Source: Chlorobium sp.
GTDB lineage: Bacteria; Bacteroidota; Chlorobiia; Chlorobiales; Chlorobiaceae
NCBI GenBank assembly: GCA_013203905.1
Contig: JABMPC010000075.1
Span: forward strand, 1 to 43,482
Direction of reading: 5' to 3'
DNA: 43,482 nucleotides
Numbering within the stretch: the first letter of the stretch is position 1; each line of letters opens with the position of its first letter. The notes beneath the pieces were generated by a model. That model had not been told where the DNA came from, made no database searches, and saw only the letters and a list, made by a program, of their open reading frames with translations. Below, piece by piece: positions 8,468 through 16,453 of the stretch. Made by a program: the position numbers and the translations under genes.

Positions 8468-9450
8468 ACGATGCCCGAACCCTATCGGCCAACCCGGCCC
8501 CCCTTGAAACGCCTCCTTTTCTTGAGGAGTTCCTTTCTGCCAGAAGAGGACGAGGGAACCTGTCGGAGCATACTATTCTGGCTTATCGGACTGATATCCG
8601 GCAGTTTTTTTCCATTCTTTCCTCGCCCGGCGACCTGCAGCGACTGACGGCAGCCGATATACGGTTTTTTATGGCTGAACTTATCCGACGCGGTTTGCAA
8701 CCCCGCTCCATAGCCAGAAAGCTGGCATCGGTCAGGAGCTTTTTCCATTATCTTCAGGAGACGGGCCGTTTGGAGCATTCTGTGCTGCAGACGCTCTCAA
8801 TGCCCCGGTATCAGCGAAGCGTCCCCGCATTTCTGAGCGTGTCGGAGACCCGGGAGCTGTTCGAGACGGTGGTGCCTGCGGCGCGTTATCGCCAAGGAAA
8901 TGCGGGAGAGGGGGGCCTTCTGGACTCTTTTGTGCTTCGCCGTGATGCCGCCGCACTTGAACTGCTCTATGGATGCGGGCTTCGGGTATCTGAGCTGACG
9001 GCGCTTCATGACAATGACCTTGAGCTTGCCGGCGGGTTTGTGAAGCTGACCGGCAAGGGTCGCAAACAGCGGATTGTTCCGCTCGGCCTTGCTGCGGTTA
9101 CAGCGCTCAAAAAATATTTTGAAGTCCGTCGAAACTTCTTTAGAATGAAAAGAGGCGGAGAGTTGGCGGAGGGCGGGTATGTGTTTCTGACCAACAAAGG
9201 CAAAAAGATTTATCCTATGCTTGTTCAGAGGATGACCCGAAAATACCTTCTTCCGGTGACCGAGCAGAAAAAGAAAAATCCGCACATCCTGCGTCACAGT
9301 TTCGCGACACATCTCCTTAACGGCGGCGCTGACCTTCAGAGTGTCAGTGAAATGCTTGGACACAGCAATCTGTCAACAACGGAAATTTATACGCATGTCT
9401 CGTTTGAACGCCTGAAGGAGGTATACCTGAAGGCACATCCGAAGGCATAG
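8464..9450 (+). CDS. xerD: XerC/XerD-type tyrosine recombinase
   Basis: This 328-residue site-specific recombinase probably resolves chromosome dimers at dif. The N-terminal SAM-like core-binding domain covers about residues 18-110 ([21 protein letters not shown]), and the catalytic domain follows. Catalytic residues are visible: Arg174 in [11 protein letters not shown]274-x-x-R277 in HILRHSF, His300 in [15 protein letters not shown], and the nucleophile Tyr309. XerC and XerD cannot be told apart from sequence alone, so the symbol is provisional. The placement inside a housekeeping gene string, without att-like repeats, argues against a phage integrase. The start overlaps the preceding stop codon. 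Confidence 0.9.
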   Translation: MNDARTLSANPAPLETPPFLEEFLSARRGRGNLSEHTILAYRTDIRQFFSILSSPGDLQRLTAADIRFFMAELIRRGLQPRSIARKLASVRSFFHYLQETGRLEHSVLQTLSMPRYQRSVPAFLSVSETRELFETVVPAARYRQGNAGEGGLLDSFVLRRDAAALELLYGCGLRVSELTALHDNDLELAGGFVKLTGKGRKQRIVPLGLAAVTALKKYFEVRRNFFRMKRGGELAEGGYVFLTNKGKKIYPMLVQRMTRKYLLPVTEQKKKNPHILRHSFATHLLNGGADLQSVSEMLGHSNLSTTEIYTHVSFERLKEVYLKAHPKA

Positions 9451-9525
9451 CGTTTACTGGAGGCTGGAGGTGCAATTGTCTCCGGCCGTGTTCCTTCATT
9501 CTCATCATTCATCAACGGAGGTTCC

Positions 9526-9846
9526 ATGACAAAAGATGTTACCGGCGAAACGCTTACTGTAAATGTTACCCTGCGTCATTCAAACAACCACAGCACCATT
9601 GAGGAATATGCCCGCAATGCTGTTGGGGAGCTGGCACGGCTCTATCCCGATATGACGAGCAGTCATGTTATTCTTGACCATCAGAAGAATGATTATGAAA
9701 AGAACAAGATTGCAGAAATAACGGTGCATGTGCCGCAGCATGATTTTGTGGCTAAAGATGCCGGGCTGGCATATGAGGCCTGTATTGACGCTTGTGTGGC
9801 AGCTCTTGGCCGCCAGCTGCAGAAGCATAAGGAAAAAATGCACTGA
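9526..9846 (+). CDS. hpf: Short ribosome hibernation promoting factor (HPF/RaiA family)
   Basis: The 106-residue protein has the beta-alpha-beta-beta-beta-alpha pattern of the ribosomal subunit interface family: LTVNVTLRHSNNHSTIEEYARNAV, then AEITVHVPQHDFVAKDA, then a C-terminal helix YEACIDACVAALGRQLQKHK with the basic end that contacts 16S rRNA. It lacks the C-terminal dimerisation domain of long HPF, so it is the short type. It is expected to bind the 30S decoding region and silence ribosomes under starvation. A strong GGAGG (9517-9521) precedes the ATG by four bases. It lies 51 bases upstream of hprK, so a shared message is likely. Confidence 0.88.
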   Translation: MTKDVTGETLTVNVTLRHSNNHSTIEEYARNAVGELARLYPDMTSSHVILDHQKNDYEKNKIAEITVHVPQHDFVAKDAGLAYEACIDACVAALGRQLQKHKEKMH

Positions 9847-9897
9847 ACCGGATAAGCTGATGCGCCGGATTTTTTTTCATCCTGAAATGCCGATCTC

Positions 9898-10896
9898 ATG
9901 AGTCTTGACCAGAAAGGGCTGAAAAAGCGATCGGTGACGGTCGCATATTTTTTTGAGAATATCGGCACGACACATGACATCAAGCTTCGGCGCCTCAACA
10001 GCGTTGACGAGCAGAAACGAAGAATTTTTGAGCGCGACCTGCATCGTCCGGGTCTGGCTCTTTCGGGTTTCACCAACCTCTTTACATACAAGCGGGTACA
10101 GATTCTGGGCAATACCGAGACCCGTTTTCTCAACCATCTTGGTGAGGAGGAGCGTCGTCAGGCATTCGACAATCTGGTTCGCTTCAAGGTCCCCTGCATT
10201 ATTCTCACCAGCAACAACAAGTTGCAGCCGGAACTTCTTGAGATGGCTACCGGGCAGGGCATTCCCGTGTTTGTGACCCGCCATTCATCGACCAAGGCGA
10301 TTTACCAGGTGACGGATTTTCTGGATGACCAGTTTTCTCTCTACCAGCAGTACCATGGCTCAATGGTTGATGTGTACGGGGTAGGTGTTTTGCTTATAGG
10401 CAAGAGCGGCCTCGGAAAGTCCGAGATTGCCCTTGATCTTGTGGAACGGGGGCACGGGCTGGTTGCCGATGATGTGGTTGTTATCCGCCGGAAAGGCGAG
10501 TCGATGCAGCTGTCCGCATCGCGCAACAACATTATTGACCATTTTATGGAGATCAGGGGGCTTGGTGTTGTTGATGTGAAGGCCAATTTCGGCATCCGGG
10601 CCATCCGTGATGTCAAAGAGGTGCTGGTTGTGGCCGAGCTCCTTGAGTGGAACAAGGAGATGGAGTATGAACGGCTCGGGCTGGATACCAAGTCGACAAA
10701 GGTTCTTGGTGTTGATGTTCCTTTGGTTCAGCTTCCAATTTTCCCCGGTAAAAATATTACGGTGATCATTGAGGTTGTTGCCCTGAATGTTCTCCTGAAA
10801 CGATATTCCAATTATGTGGCCGCTGAAGCGCTGACCGACCGTATAAAACAGGTAATCAACAATGATGAACGAACTGAGGGGGAGATTGTTCTCTGA
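9898..10896 (+). CDS. hprK: HPr kinase/phosphorylase
   Basis: HprK phosphorylates and dephosphorylates a serine in HPr, or an HPr-like protein, in response to metabolite levels. The 332-residue protein has the N-terminal HprK domain (to about residue 150) and a C-terminal P-loop kinase domain with Walker A GKSGLGKS at residues 168-175. It also has the family's GHGLVADDVVVI strand and the signature EIRGLGVVDVKANFGIRAI, which is diagnostic. In Firmicutes the enzyme controls sugar uptake. In Gram-negatives without sugar-PTS permeases its output is less clear, and no ptsH or ptsI is present in this window. The next gene starts inside its 3' end. Confidence 0.95.
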   Translation: MSLDQKGLKKRSVTVAYFFENIGTTHDIKLRRLNSVDEQKRRIFERDLHRPGLALSGFTNLFTYKRVQILGNTETRFLNHLGEEERRQAFDNLVRFKVPCIILTSNNKLQPELLEMATGQGIPVFVTRHSSTKAIYQVTDFLDDQFSLYQQYHGSMVDVYGVGVLLIGKSGLGKSEIALDLVERGHGLVADDVVVIRRKGESMQLSASRNNIIDHFMEIRGLGVVDVKANFGIRAIRDVKEVLVVAELLEWNKEMEYERLGLDTKSTKVLGVDVPLVQLPIFPGKNITVIIEVVALNVLLKRYSNYVAAEALTDRIKQVINNDERTEGEIVL

Positions 10897-12652
10897 GGGG
10901 TACCGTGTTTCGGTGCGGATACTTGCGTTTTGTTTTCTTCTGTTCTCTGTCATCGGATGCGGAGGGAGACGGGGGGGGGCTTCTGGACCCTCTGCCATGG
11001 ATTCAACGCTGGTCATCACCTCTCTCGGCGATGCCGACTATCTCAACCCGGTCATCGGTGCGACTGTCACATCGTCCAATATTTTCGGACTGATCTATCC
11101 TTCGCTTCTTCAGAGTTCCTTTGATACCTCGACAGGTCTTCTCAATTATATGGCGCTGGAAAAGCAGCTCCGAGAGGTTTCGGGGGCGTCAAAAAAGCCC
11201 GAGGCCGCCCTTGCAAGAAGCTGGACCTTTTCGCCTGACCACAGAACGCTGACCTACCGGCTCCGTAGCGATGCCTTCTGGGATGATGGCATGCCGATTG
11301 TAGCTGACGATTTCCGTTTTTCCTATATGCTTTACGCCAACCCGGTCATTGCCAGTCCACGACAGCAGTATCTTGCTGAACTGGCGGGAGCCGAGACAGG
11401 TGCTGTGGATTTTCAGCGGGCAATCACTGCCCCAAACGACTCCACGCTGGTCTTCCGTTTCCATAAGCCGGTGCCCGAGTATCTCGCCCTGTTCCATACC
11501 TCCCTGACACCGTTACCGGCACATTTCTGGAAAGATGTTAAGCCTGAAGAGTTTCGCCAGTCGAGGCTCAACCAGAACCCTCTGGGCGCCGGACCCTACC
11601 GGCTGAAGAGCTGGAAGCAACAGCAGGAACTGGTTCTGGAGTCAAGTTCCCGCTCCAATCTTCCTAAACCGGGAAATATTCCCTTGATCTCTTTCAGGGT
11701 GGTGCCCGATTATACGGTCCGTCTCGCCCAGCTGCAGACAGGTGCTGTGGATGTTGTTGAAAACATCAAGCCGCAGGATTTTGAGGGGCTTCATAGAGCG
11801 GCAGTTCCTGTGGAGATCAAGACGGTCGGTTTGCGTGTGTATGACTATATCGGATGGTCGAACATTGACCGTGATCTCTACCTCAAGAGTGGCCGCATCA
11901 GCCCCCACCCGCTGTTTGGTTCAGCGAAGGTACGCAGGGCGCTTACCATGGCCATAGACCGCCAGTCAATTCTGGATGGTTATCTCAAGGAGTATGGCGA
12001 GCTCTCAAGCAGCGATATTTCCCCTTCACTCAAGTGGGCATACAACAGCACTATTGTTCCCTATGCTTTCAATGCGCGCAAAGCTTCTGACATGCTCAGG
12101 GAGGAGGGATGGGTGCCCGGACCTGACGGTATTCTTCAGAAAGATGGCCGGAAGTTCAGCTTCTCCCTCTATACCAATGCCGGCAATGAGCGGCGCAACT
12201 ACGCCAGTGTCATTATCCAGCAGAACCTCCGAGCCATCGGTATTCTGTGTCGATTGGAAGTGCAGGAGTCGAATGTGTTTTTTGAAAACCTTCAGTCACG
12301 CCGGCTTGATGCCTGGATGGCGGGGTGGTCGATCGGGCTGGAGATTGACCCGATGGATGTATGGGGGTCGGACCTTGAGAAATGTCGCTTCAATTTTACC
12401 GGATACCGGAACCCCCGGCTTGACCGGCTCTGTATGCTTGCCAAGGAGAAAATGGACCCTCTTCAGGCCAGGCCTTACTGGATGGAGTATCAGGAGTTGC
12501 TCCATCGCGACCAGCCGGTAACCTTTCTCTACTGGATTCGTGAAACCCAGGGTTTCAGCGGCAGAATTCAGGGTGAGGAACTCAATATTTCCGGAGTATT
12601 TTACAATATTGATGACTGGACGCTCCGTCCTTCAGCCACTCTTGCTCCATAG
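10862..12652 (+). CDS. Peptide-type ABC transporter substrate-binding lipoprotein (family 5)
   Basis: The 596-residue protein belongs to the DppA/OppA extracellular solute-binding family 5. It carries an N-terminal lipoprotein signal (RILAFCFLLFSVIGCGG, with Cys33 the likely lipidated residue; the -3 to -1 box V-I-G is slightly off consensus). Family landmarks follow: LEKQLREV, ARSWTFSPDHRTLTYRLR, DAFWDDGMPIVADDFRFS, NPLGAGPYRLKSW and VRRALTMAIDRQSI. It should capture oligopeptides or related solutes in the periplasm. The start (ATG 10862 or 10865) overlaps the end of hprK by about 35 bases. The permease gene follows after six bases. No ATPase gene is nearby, so the rest of the transporter must be encoded elsewhere. 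Confidence 0.9.
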   Translation: MMNELRGRLFSEGYRVSVRILAFCFLLFSVIGCGGRRGGASGPSAMDSTLVITSLGDADYLNPVIGATVTSSNIFGLIYPSLLQSSFDTSTGLLNYMALEKQLREVSGASKKPEAALARSWTFSPDHRTLTYRLRSDAFWDDGMPIVADDFRFSYMLYANPVIASPRQQYLAELAGAETGAVDFQRAITAPNDSTLVFRFHKPVPEYLALFHTSLTPLPAHFWKDVKPEEFRQSRLNQNPLGAGPYRLKSWKQQQELVLESSSRSNLPKPGNIPLISFRVVPDYTVRLAQLQTGAVDVVENIKPQDFEGLHRAAVPVEIKTVGLRVYDYIGWSNIDRDLYLKSGRISPHPLFGSAKVRRALTMAIDRQSILDGYLKEYGELSSSDISPSLKWAYNSTIVPYAFNARKASDMLREEGWVPGPDGILQKDGRKFSFSLYTNAGNERRNYASVIIQQNLRAIGILCRLEVQESNVFFENLQSRRLDAWMAGWSIGLEIDPMDVWGSDLEKCRFNFTGYRNPRLDRLCMLAKEKMDPLQARPYWMEYQELLHRDQPVTFLYWIRETQGFSGRIQGEELNISGVFYNIDDWTLRPSATLAP

Positions 12653-12658
12653 ATTGCA

Positions 12659-13624
12659 ATGCTGACCTATATTTTCAAGCGGCTGCTGATTGCCGTGCCG
12701 CTGATATTCGGGGTGCTGACCCTTACTTTTTTCATCATCAGGCTTGCTCCGGGCGACCCTGCGGCTTTTTTCATCCAGCCGGGAGTCAGCCCTAATGTAG
12801 CCATGCAGATCCGTGAGCAGTACGGCCTGAATGAAGCGCTTCCGGTACAGTACCTAAAGTGGCTGATGAATGTTCTCCAGGGTGATTTTGGCCGCAGTTT
12901 CAGTCGCGCCCAGCAGCCGGTGATTGAGGTGATTGCAGGAGCCCTGCCCATTACCGTGACCATTGCGGTTCTGACGCTGATTGCCAATTTTGTGCTCGGC
13001 ATAATCATCGGGGTTGTCTCCGCGGTTCGCCAGAACACTTTTCTTGACCGGTTCATGACGGTGGGCGCCCTGTTTTTCTATTCCATGCCGGAGTTCTGGT
13101 TCGCCCTGATGATGATCATCCTTTTCGCCCTGAAAATTCCGATTTTCCCTGCTTCGGGGCTGAATGAAATCGGAGCTGAGGGATTCGGTCCCTTCGGTTT
13201 TGCCATGGACCGGCTCTGGCATCTGGTGCTTCCGGTGACTGTGCTGTCCATCAACGGTGCCGCCGGTATTGCCCGCTATGTACGGGGCAGCATGCTTGAA
13301 GTCATCAGGCAGGACTATATCCGTACGGCAAGAGCAAAGGGGTTGCCGGAGAGGGTTGTCATCATGCGCCACGCCCTGCGCAACGCTCTTCTCCCGGTCA
13401 TTACCCTTATGGGCAGTTCCCTTCCCTTCATTTTCAGCGGGGCGTTATTCATTGAGGTGATTTTTGCCTTTCCCGGTATGGGCCGGGTGACGGTGGAGGC
13501 CATCTTTGCACGGGACTACCCTCTGATTATTGCCAATACCTTTATTTCCGGGACGCTGATCGTTTTCGGCAACCTTCTTGCCGATGTGCTCTATGCTGTC
13601 GTGGATCCCAGAATCAAGCTCTGA
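12659..13624 (+). CDS. Peptide-type ABC transporter permease, DppB family
   Basis: The 321-residue integral membrane protein begins MLTYIFKRLLIAVPLIFGV, the typical N-terminus of DppB/OppB permeases, and continues with FFIIRLAPGDPAAFF. About six membrane helices are visible. The cytoplasmic EAA loop that contacts the ATPase reads YIRTARAKGLPERVVIMRHA, and the protein ends DVLYAVVDPRIKL as in the family. It should pair with the binding protein six bases upstream. The usual second permease (DppC) and the two ATPases are not in the window; ruvB follows directly after 13 bases. Confidence 0.93.
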   Translation: MLTYIFKRLLIAVPLIFGVLTLTFFIIRLAPGDPAAFFIQPGVSPNVAMQIREQYGLNEALPVQYLKWLMNVLQGDFGRSFSRAQQPVIEVIAGALPITVTIAVLTLIANFVLGIIIGVVSAVRQNTFLDRFMTVGALFFYSMPEFWFALMMIILFALKIPIFPASGLNEIGAEGFGPFGFAMDRLWHLVLPVTVLSINGAAGIARYVRGSMLEVIRQDYIRTARAKGLPERVVIMRHALRNALLPVITLMGSSLPFIFSGALFIEVIFAFPGMGRVTVEAIFARDYPLIIANTFISGTLIVFGNLLADVLYAVVDPRIKL

Positions 13625-13637
13625 ACCCCTAAGGCCC

Positions 13638-14675
13638 TTGAAAATTGAACTTCTCACAACTCCGGCTGATGCTGCTGAAGTCCGAATTGAGGAACAGATT
13701 CGTCCCGCCCGGATGGAGGATTTTACCGGGCAGCAGCGGTTGACCGACAATCTCAAGGTATTCATTTCAGCGGCCAGAATGCGCGAAGAGGCCCTTGACC
13801 ATGTGTTGCTTTCCGGCCCTCCGGGACTCGGGAAGACCACGCTTGCCCATATTATAGCTGCCGAAATGGGCAGCAGCATCAGGGCTACCTCGGGACCTCT
13901 TCTCGACAAGGCAGGCAACCTTGCGGGACTTCTTACGGGACTGAAGCGGGGAGATGTGCTGTTTATCGATGAAATCCACAGGATGCCGCCCGCTGTGGAG
14001 GAATATTTGTATTCGGCCATGGAGGATTACCGTATTGACATTATGCTCGATAGCGGTCCTTCTGCACGGGCAGTGCAGCTGAAAATCGAACCATTCACCC
14101 TTGTGGGGGCAACCACCCGCTCGGGGCTTCTGACCTCGCCGCTCCGTGCCCGGTTCGGCATCAACAGTCGTTTCGACTACTATTCTCCCGATCTCCTTGA
14201 GAGCATTGTTATGAGGGCTTCCGGGATTCTCTCCATCGGCATTGAACCTGATGCGGCGGCTGAAATCGCCGGTCGTTCACGAGGTACTCCCAGGATTGCC
14301 AACCGCCTGCTCAGGCGGGCACGGGATTTTGCCCAGGTGGAGACGGCTTCCGTCATTTCCCGCTCCATTGCTATGAAGACTCTGGAGTGCCTCGATATTG
14401 ACGAAGAGGGGCTGGACGATATGGATAAAAAAATTATGGATGCCATAGTCAACCGGTTCAGCGGCGGACCGGTAGGGGTTGCTTCCCTTGCCGTTTCGGT
14501 GGGAGAGGAGCAGGATACCATTGAGGAGGTGTATGAACCCTACCTTATTCAGGCTGGTTACCTCAGCCGAACCCCTCGTGGCAGGGTTGCCACCCGTCTG
14601 GCATTGCTCCGTTTTTCTGATGGAAGTGCTGCACGGCAGACCGGAGGACTGTTCGATGCCGATGGGAACCTCTGA
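13638..14675 (+). CDS. ruvB: Holliday junction branch migration ATPase RuvB
   Basis: RuvB is the hexameric motor of the RuvAB complex that drives Holliday junction branch migration in recombination repair. The 345-residue form has the N-terminal IRPARMEDFTGQ segment, Walker A GPPGLGKTT, Walker B FIDEIHR, the sensor 1 region TLVGATTRSGLLTSPLRARFG, and the winged-helix end GYLSRTPRGRVAT. The start is taken as the TTG at 13638, giving KIELLTTPADA, the usual Chlorobi N-terminus; an ATG at 13578 would extend it 20 residues into the permease gene and is less likely. ruvA and ruvC are not adjacent. The end overlaps the following lipoprotein gene by 20 bases. Confidence 0.95.
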   Translation: MKIELLTTPADAAEVRIEEQIRPARMEDFTGQQRLTDNLKVFISAARMREEALDHVLLSGPPGLGKTTLAHIIAAEMGSSIRATSGPLLDKAGNLAGLLTGLKRGDVLFIDEIHRMPPAVEEYLYSAMEDYRIDIMLDSGPSARAVQLKIEPFTLVGATTRSGLLTSPLRARFGINSRFDYYSPDLLESIVMRASGILSIGIEPDAAAEIAGRSRGTPRIANRLLRRARDFAQVETASVISRSIAMKTLECLDIDEEGLDDMDKKIMDAIVNRFSGGPVGVASLAVSVGEEQDTIEEVYEPYLIQAGYLSRTPRGRVATRLALLRFSDGSAARQTGGLFDADGNL

Positions 14676-16386
14676 AGGGCTCCGGAGGCTGCTTGGAGCG
14701 GGCTGTGTCCTTGCCTGTCTGCTGCTTTCGGCTTGCGCAAGCACTGGACAGCAGCGTGAGGATCGGGCCCTCTCTCTGGCAAGGGCGGATTCTCCGGGCC
14801 AGATATCGGAGAGGGCGTTTGCCGCAGCTCTTTTTCTTTCAGCTGAAGGGGATTACATCGGAGCTCTTCAAGGATACAGGAAGCTGCTTGCCGAGCAGCC
14901 CGACAATGCCGCCCTCTGGTTTTCCGCTGCACGAGCCTTTCATGCACTTGGCTCACTTGATTCAGCGAGGGTATACAGTGAGCGGAGCGTTGCCCTGAAC
15001 TCCCGGAACCGCTACTATCTCGGTCTGCTTGCCACCATTGCTCATCAAGAGGAGGATTACCCCCGGGCCATAGCGGTGCACCGCGAGCTGAGCAATCTTG
15101 ACCGCGGAAATACGGAACTGCTGGGCTATCTGGCATTGGAGTATCTTGCGGCCGAGCAGCACGCTGAAGCGCTGAAAGTGTTCGGAGAGATTCTGGTTCT
15201 TGATCCCCGGAACGAGATGGCGCATTTCCATTCGCTTCTGCTTCAAATCAGGATGGAACGCTATGCGGAGGCTATTGCATCACTCAAGAAGATGATGGGG
15301 GAGGATGGAGGCAGCGACAGGCTCCGCCTTACACTCGGTGAGCTCTATCTTCGTACCGGTGACTACCCTAAGGCGGCAGAAACATTCAGGTTTGCGGTGT
15401 CGGTGTCTCCCGGATTTGTTCCCGGATGGCTTGCTCTTCTCAATGTGTCGGTTCGTACTGGTGAACAGAGTGCCTTTCTCTCTGATCTCAACAGTTACTA
15501 TGATATCAGTCTCCGTGGATTAGAGAAGCAGCTGGAGCTTGCACGCTATTATCTTGCAAAGGCGGCAACAGAGCCGCTCTATCTGGAGCCGGCGGCCCTC
15601 ATGCTTGATGTTCTCGCCCGCCGCCATCCGGAAAGCCCGGAGCCTATGGCGCTCTCCGGATTTTCAAAACTTTCAAGGGGTGCGGCTTTGGGTGCAGCTG
15701 AGGATTTCAGGCGGGCGATCGCAATCAAGCCCGACAAGGAGGAGTTTCGCGAGTACCTTGTTGGTGCACTGCTGGCAGGGAAACAGTATGAGGAAGCATT
15801 GCGTGAGGTTCGTCTGGCTCAGCGTCGTCTGCCGGAGAGCGCGCTCCGCTTCAGTGTGCTTGAGGGGTTTGTACTGTTTCAGGCCGACCGTATCAAGGAT
15901 GCGGCTCAACTGCTCCGGCGTGCGCTGCTGAAGCCGGCTATCAGGAAGGAGGCGCAGCGGGAGCTTCGCCAGAGAGCGCTCGGTACGCTGGCCTTCTGTT
16001 ACGACCGGTTAGGGACGCCCCGAAAGAGCATTCCTCTCTATCAGCTGATGCTGAAGCTGGATTCTTCGAATGCGCTTGTGATGAACAATCTTGCCTATAC
16101 CCTTGCCTCTCAGCCTGAAGAACTGCCGCGGGCTCGTGAACTGGCTGAAAAGGCGGTTGCATTGGAGCCTGAAAGCGGTGTGTATCTTGATACTCTCGGA
16201 TGGATTATGTACCTGCAGGCAGAGTATCGGTCTGCTCTTTCTGTGCTTGAAAAAGCCGCGGCTCTCGAGCCTCAAGAGGCGGAGATATTTAGCCATCTCG
16301 GCAATCTCTATCTGAAGCTCGGTGATCCTGAAAAAGCAAAGGAAATGCGCAGGAAGGCAGAGCTGATTATGAAGAAGGCTCCCTGA
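14656..16386 (+). CDS. TPR-repeat lipoprotein
   Basis: The 576-residue protein has a signal peptide ending in a good lipobox, LSAC with Cys27, so it is a probable outer- or inner-membrane lipoprotein. Tetratricopeptide repeats fill the rest, for example GDYIGALQGYRKLLAEQPDNAALWF, ERYAEAIASLKKM, TGDYPKAAETFRFAVSVSP and GTPRKSIPLYQLMLKLD, and the last two near residues 480-570. The C-terminal run NALVMNNLAYTLA...GVYLDTLGWIMY is common in bacterial TPR proteins linked to exopolysaccharide export or the cell envelope. The exact role is unknown. I chose the ATG at 14656 because it starts the signal peptide; it overlaps ruvB by 20 bases. A terminator follows. Confidence 0.85.
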   Translation: MPMGTSEGLRRLLGAGCVLACLLLSACASTGQQREDRALSLARADSPGQISERAFAAALFLSAEGDYIGALQGYRKLLAEQPDNAALWFSAARAFHALGSLDSARVYSERSVALNSRNRYYLGLLATIAHQEEDYPRAIAVHRELSNLDRGNTELLGYLALEYLAAEQHAEALKVFGEILVLDPRNEMAHFHSLLLQIRMERYAEAIASLKKMMGEDGGSDRLRLTLGELYLRTGDYPKAAETFRFAVSVSPGFVPGWLALLNVSVRTGEQSAFLSDLNSYYDISLRGLEKQLELARYYLAKAATEPLYLEPAALMLDVLARRHPESPEPMALSGFSKLSRGAALGAAEDFRRAIAIKPDKEEFREYLVGALLAGKQYEEALREVRLAQRRLPESALRFSVLEGFVLFQADRIKDAAQLLRRALLKPAIRKEAQRELRQRALGTLAFCYDRLGTPRKSIPLYQLMLKLDSSNALVMNNLAYTLASQPEELPRARELAEKAVALEPESGVYLDTLGWIMYLQAEYRSALSVLEKAAALEPQEAEIFSHLGNLYLKLGDPEKAKEMRRKAELIMKKAP

Positions 16387-16400
16387 GTGAAAAAGTGAAA

Positions 16401-16435
16401 AGAAAAACGGCGGGTCACCCCGCCGTTTCTTTTTC
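16401..16435. terminator. Bidirectional intrinsic terminator, TPR gene / por
   Basis: A 10-bp stem (AAACGGCGGG at 16405-16414 with 16419-16428) around a 4-base loop is followed by TCTTTTT on the + strand. An A-rich stretch on the left gives a T tract on the minus strand. It separates the convergent TPR lipoprotein and por genes and ends the long + strand gene string. Confidence 0.9.
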
Positions 16436-16453
16436 CTGAGAAAGCATCCCCTC

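Noticed and set aside
8464-9450. Integrase of a mobile element
   Set aside because: The start and stop overlap the housekeeping string, no attachment repeats or cargo genes are visible, and the domain layout is that of XerC/XerD.
9844-9885. Terminator between hpf and hprK
   Set aside because: A T run is present at 9870-9877, but the best stem ahead of it is only CCGG with CCGG around 13 bases, too weak to call.
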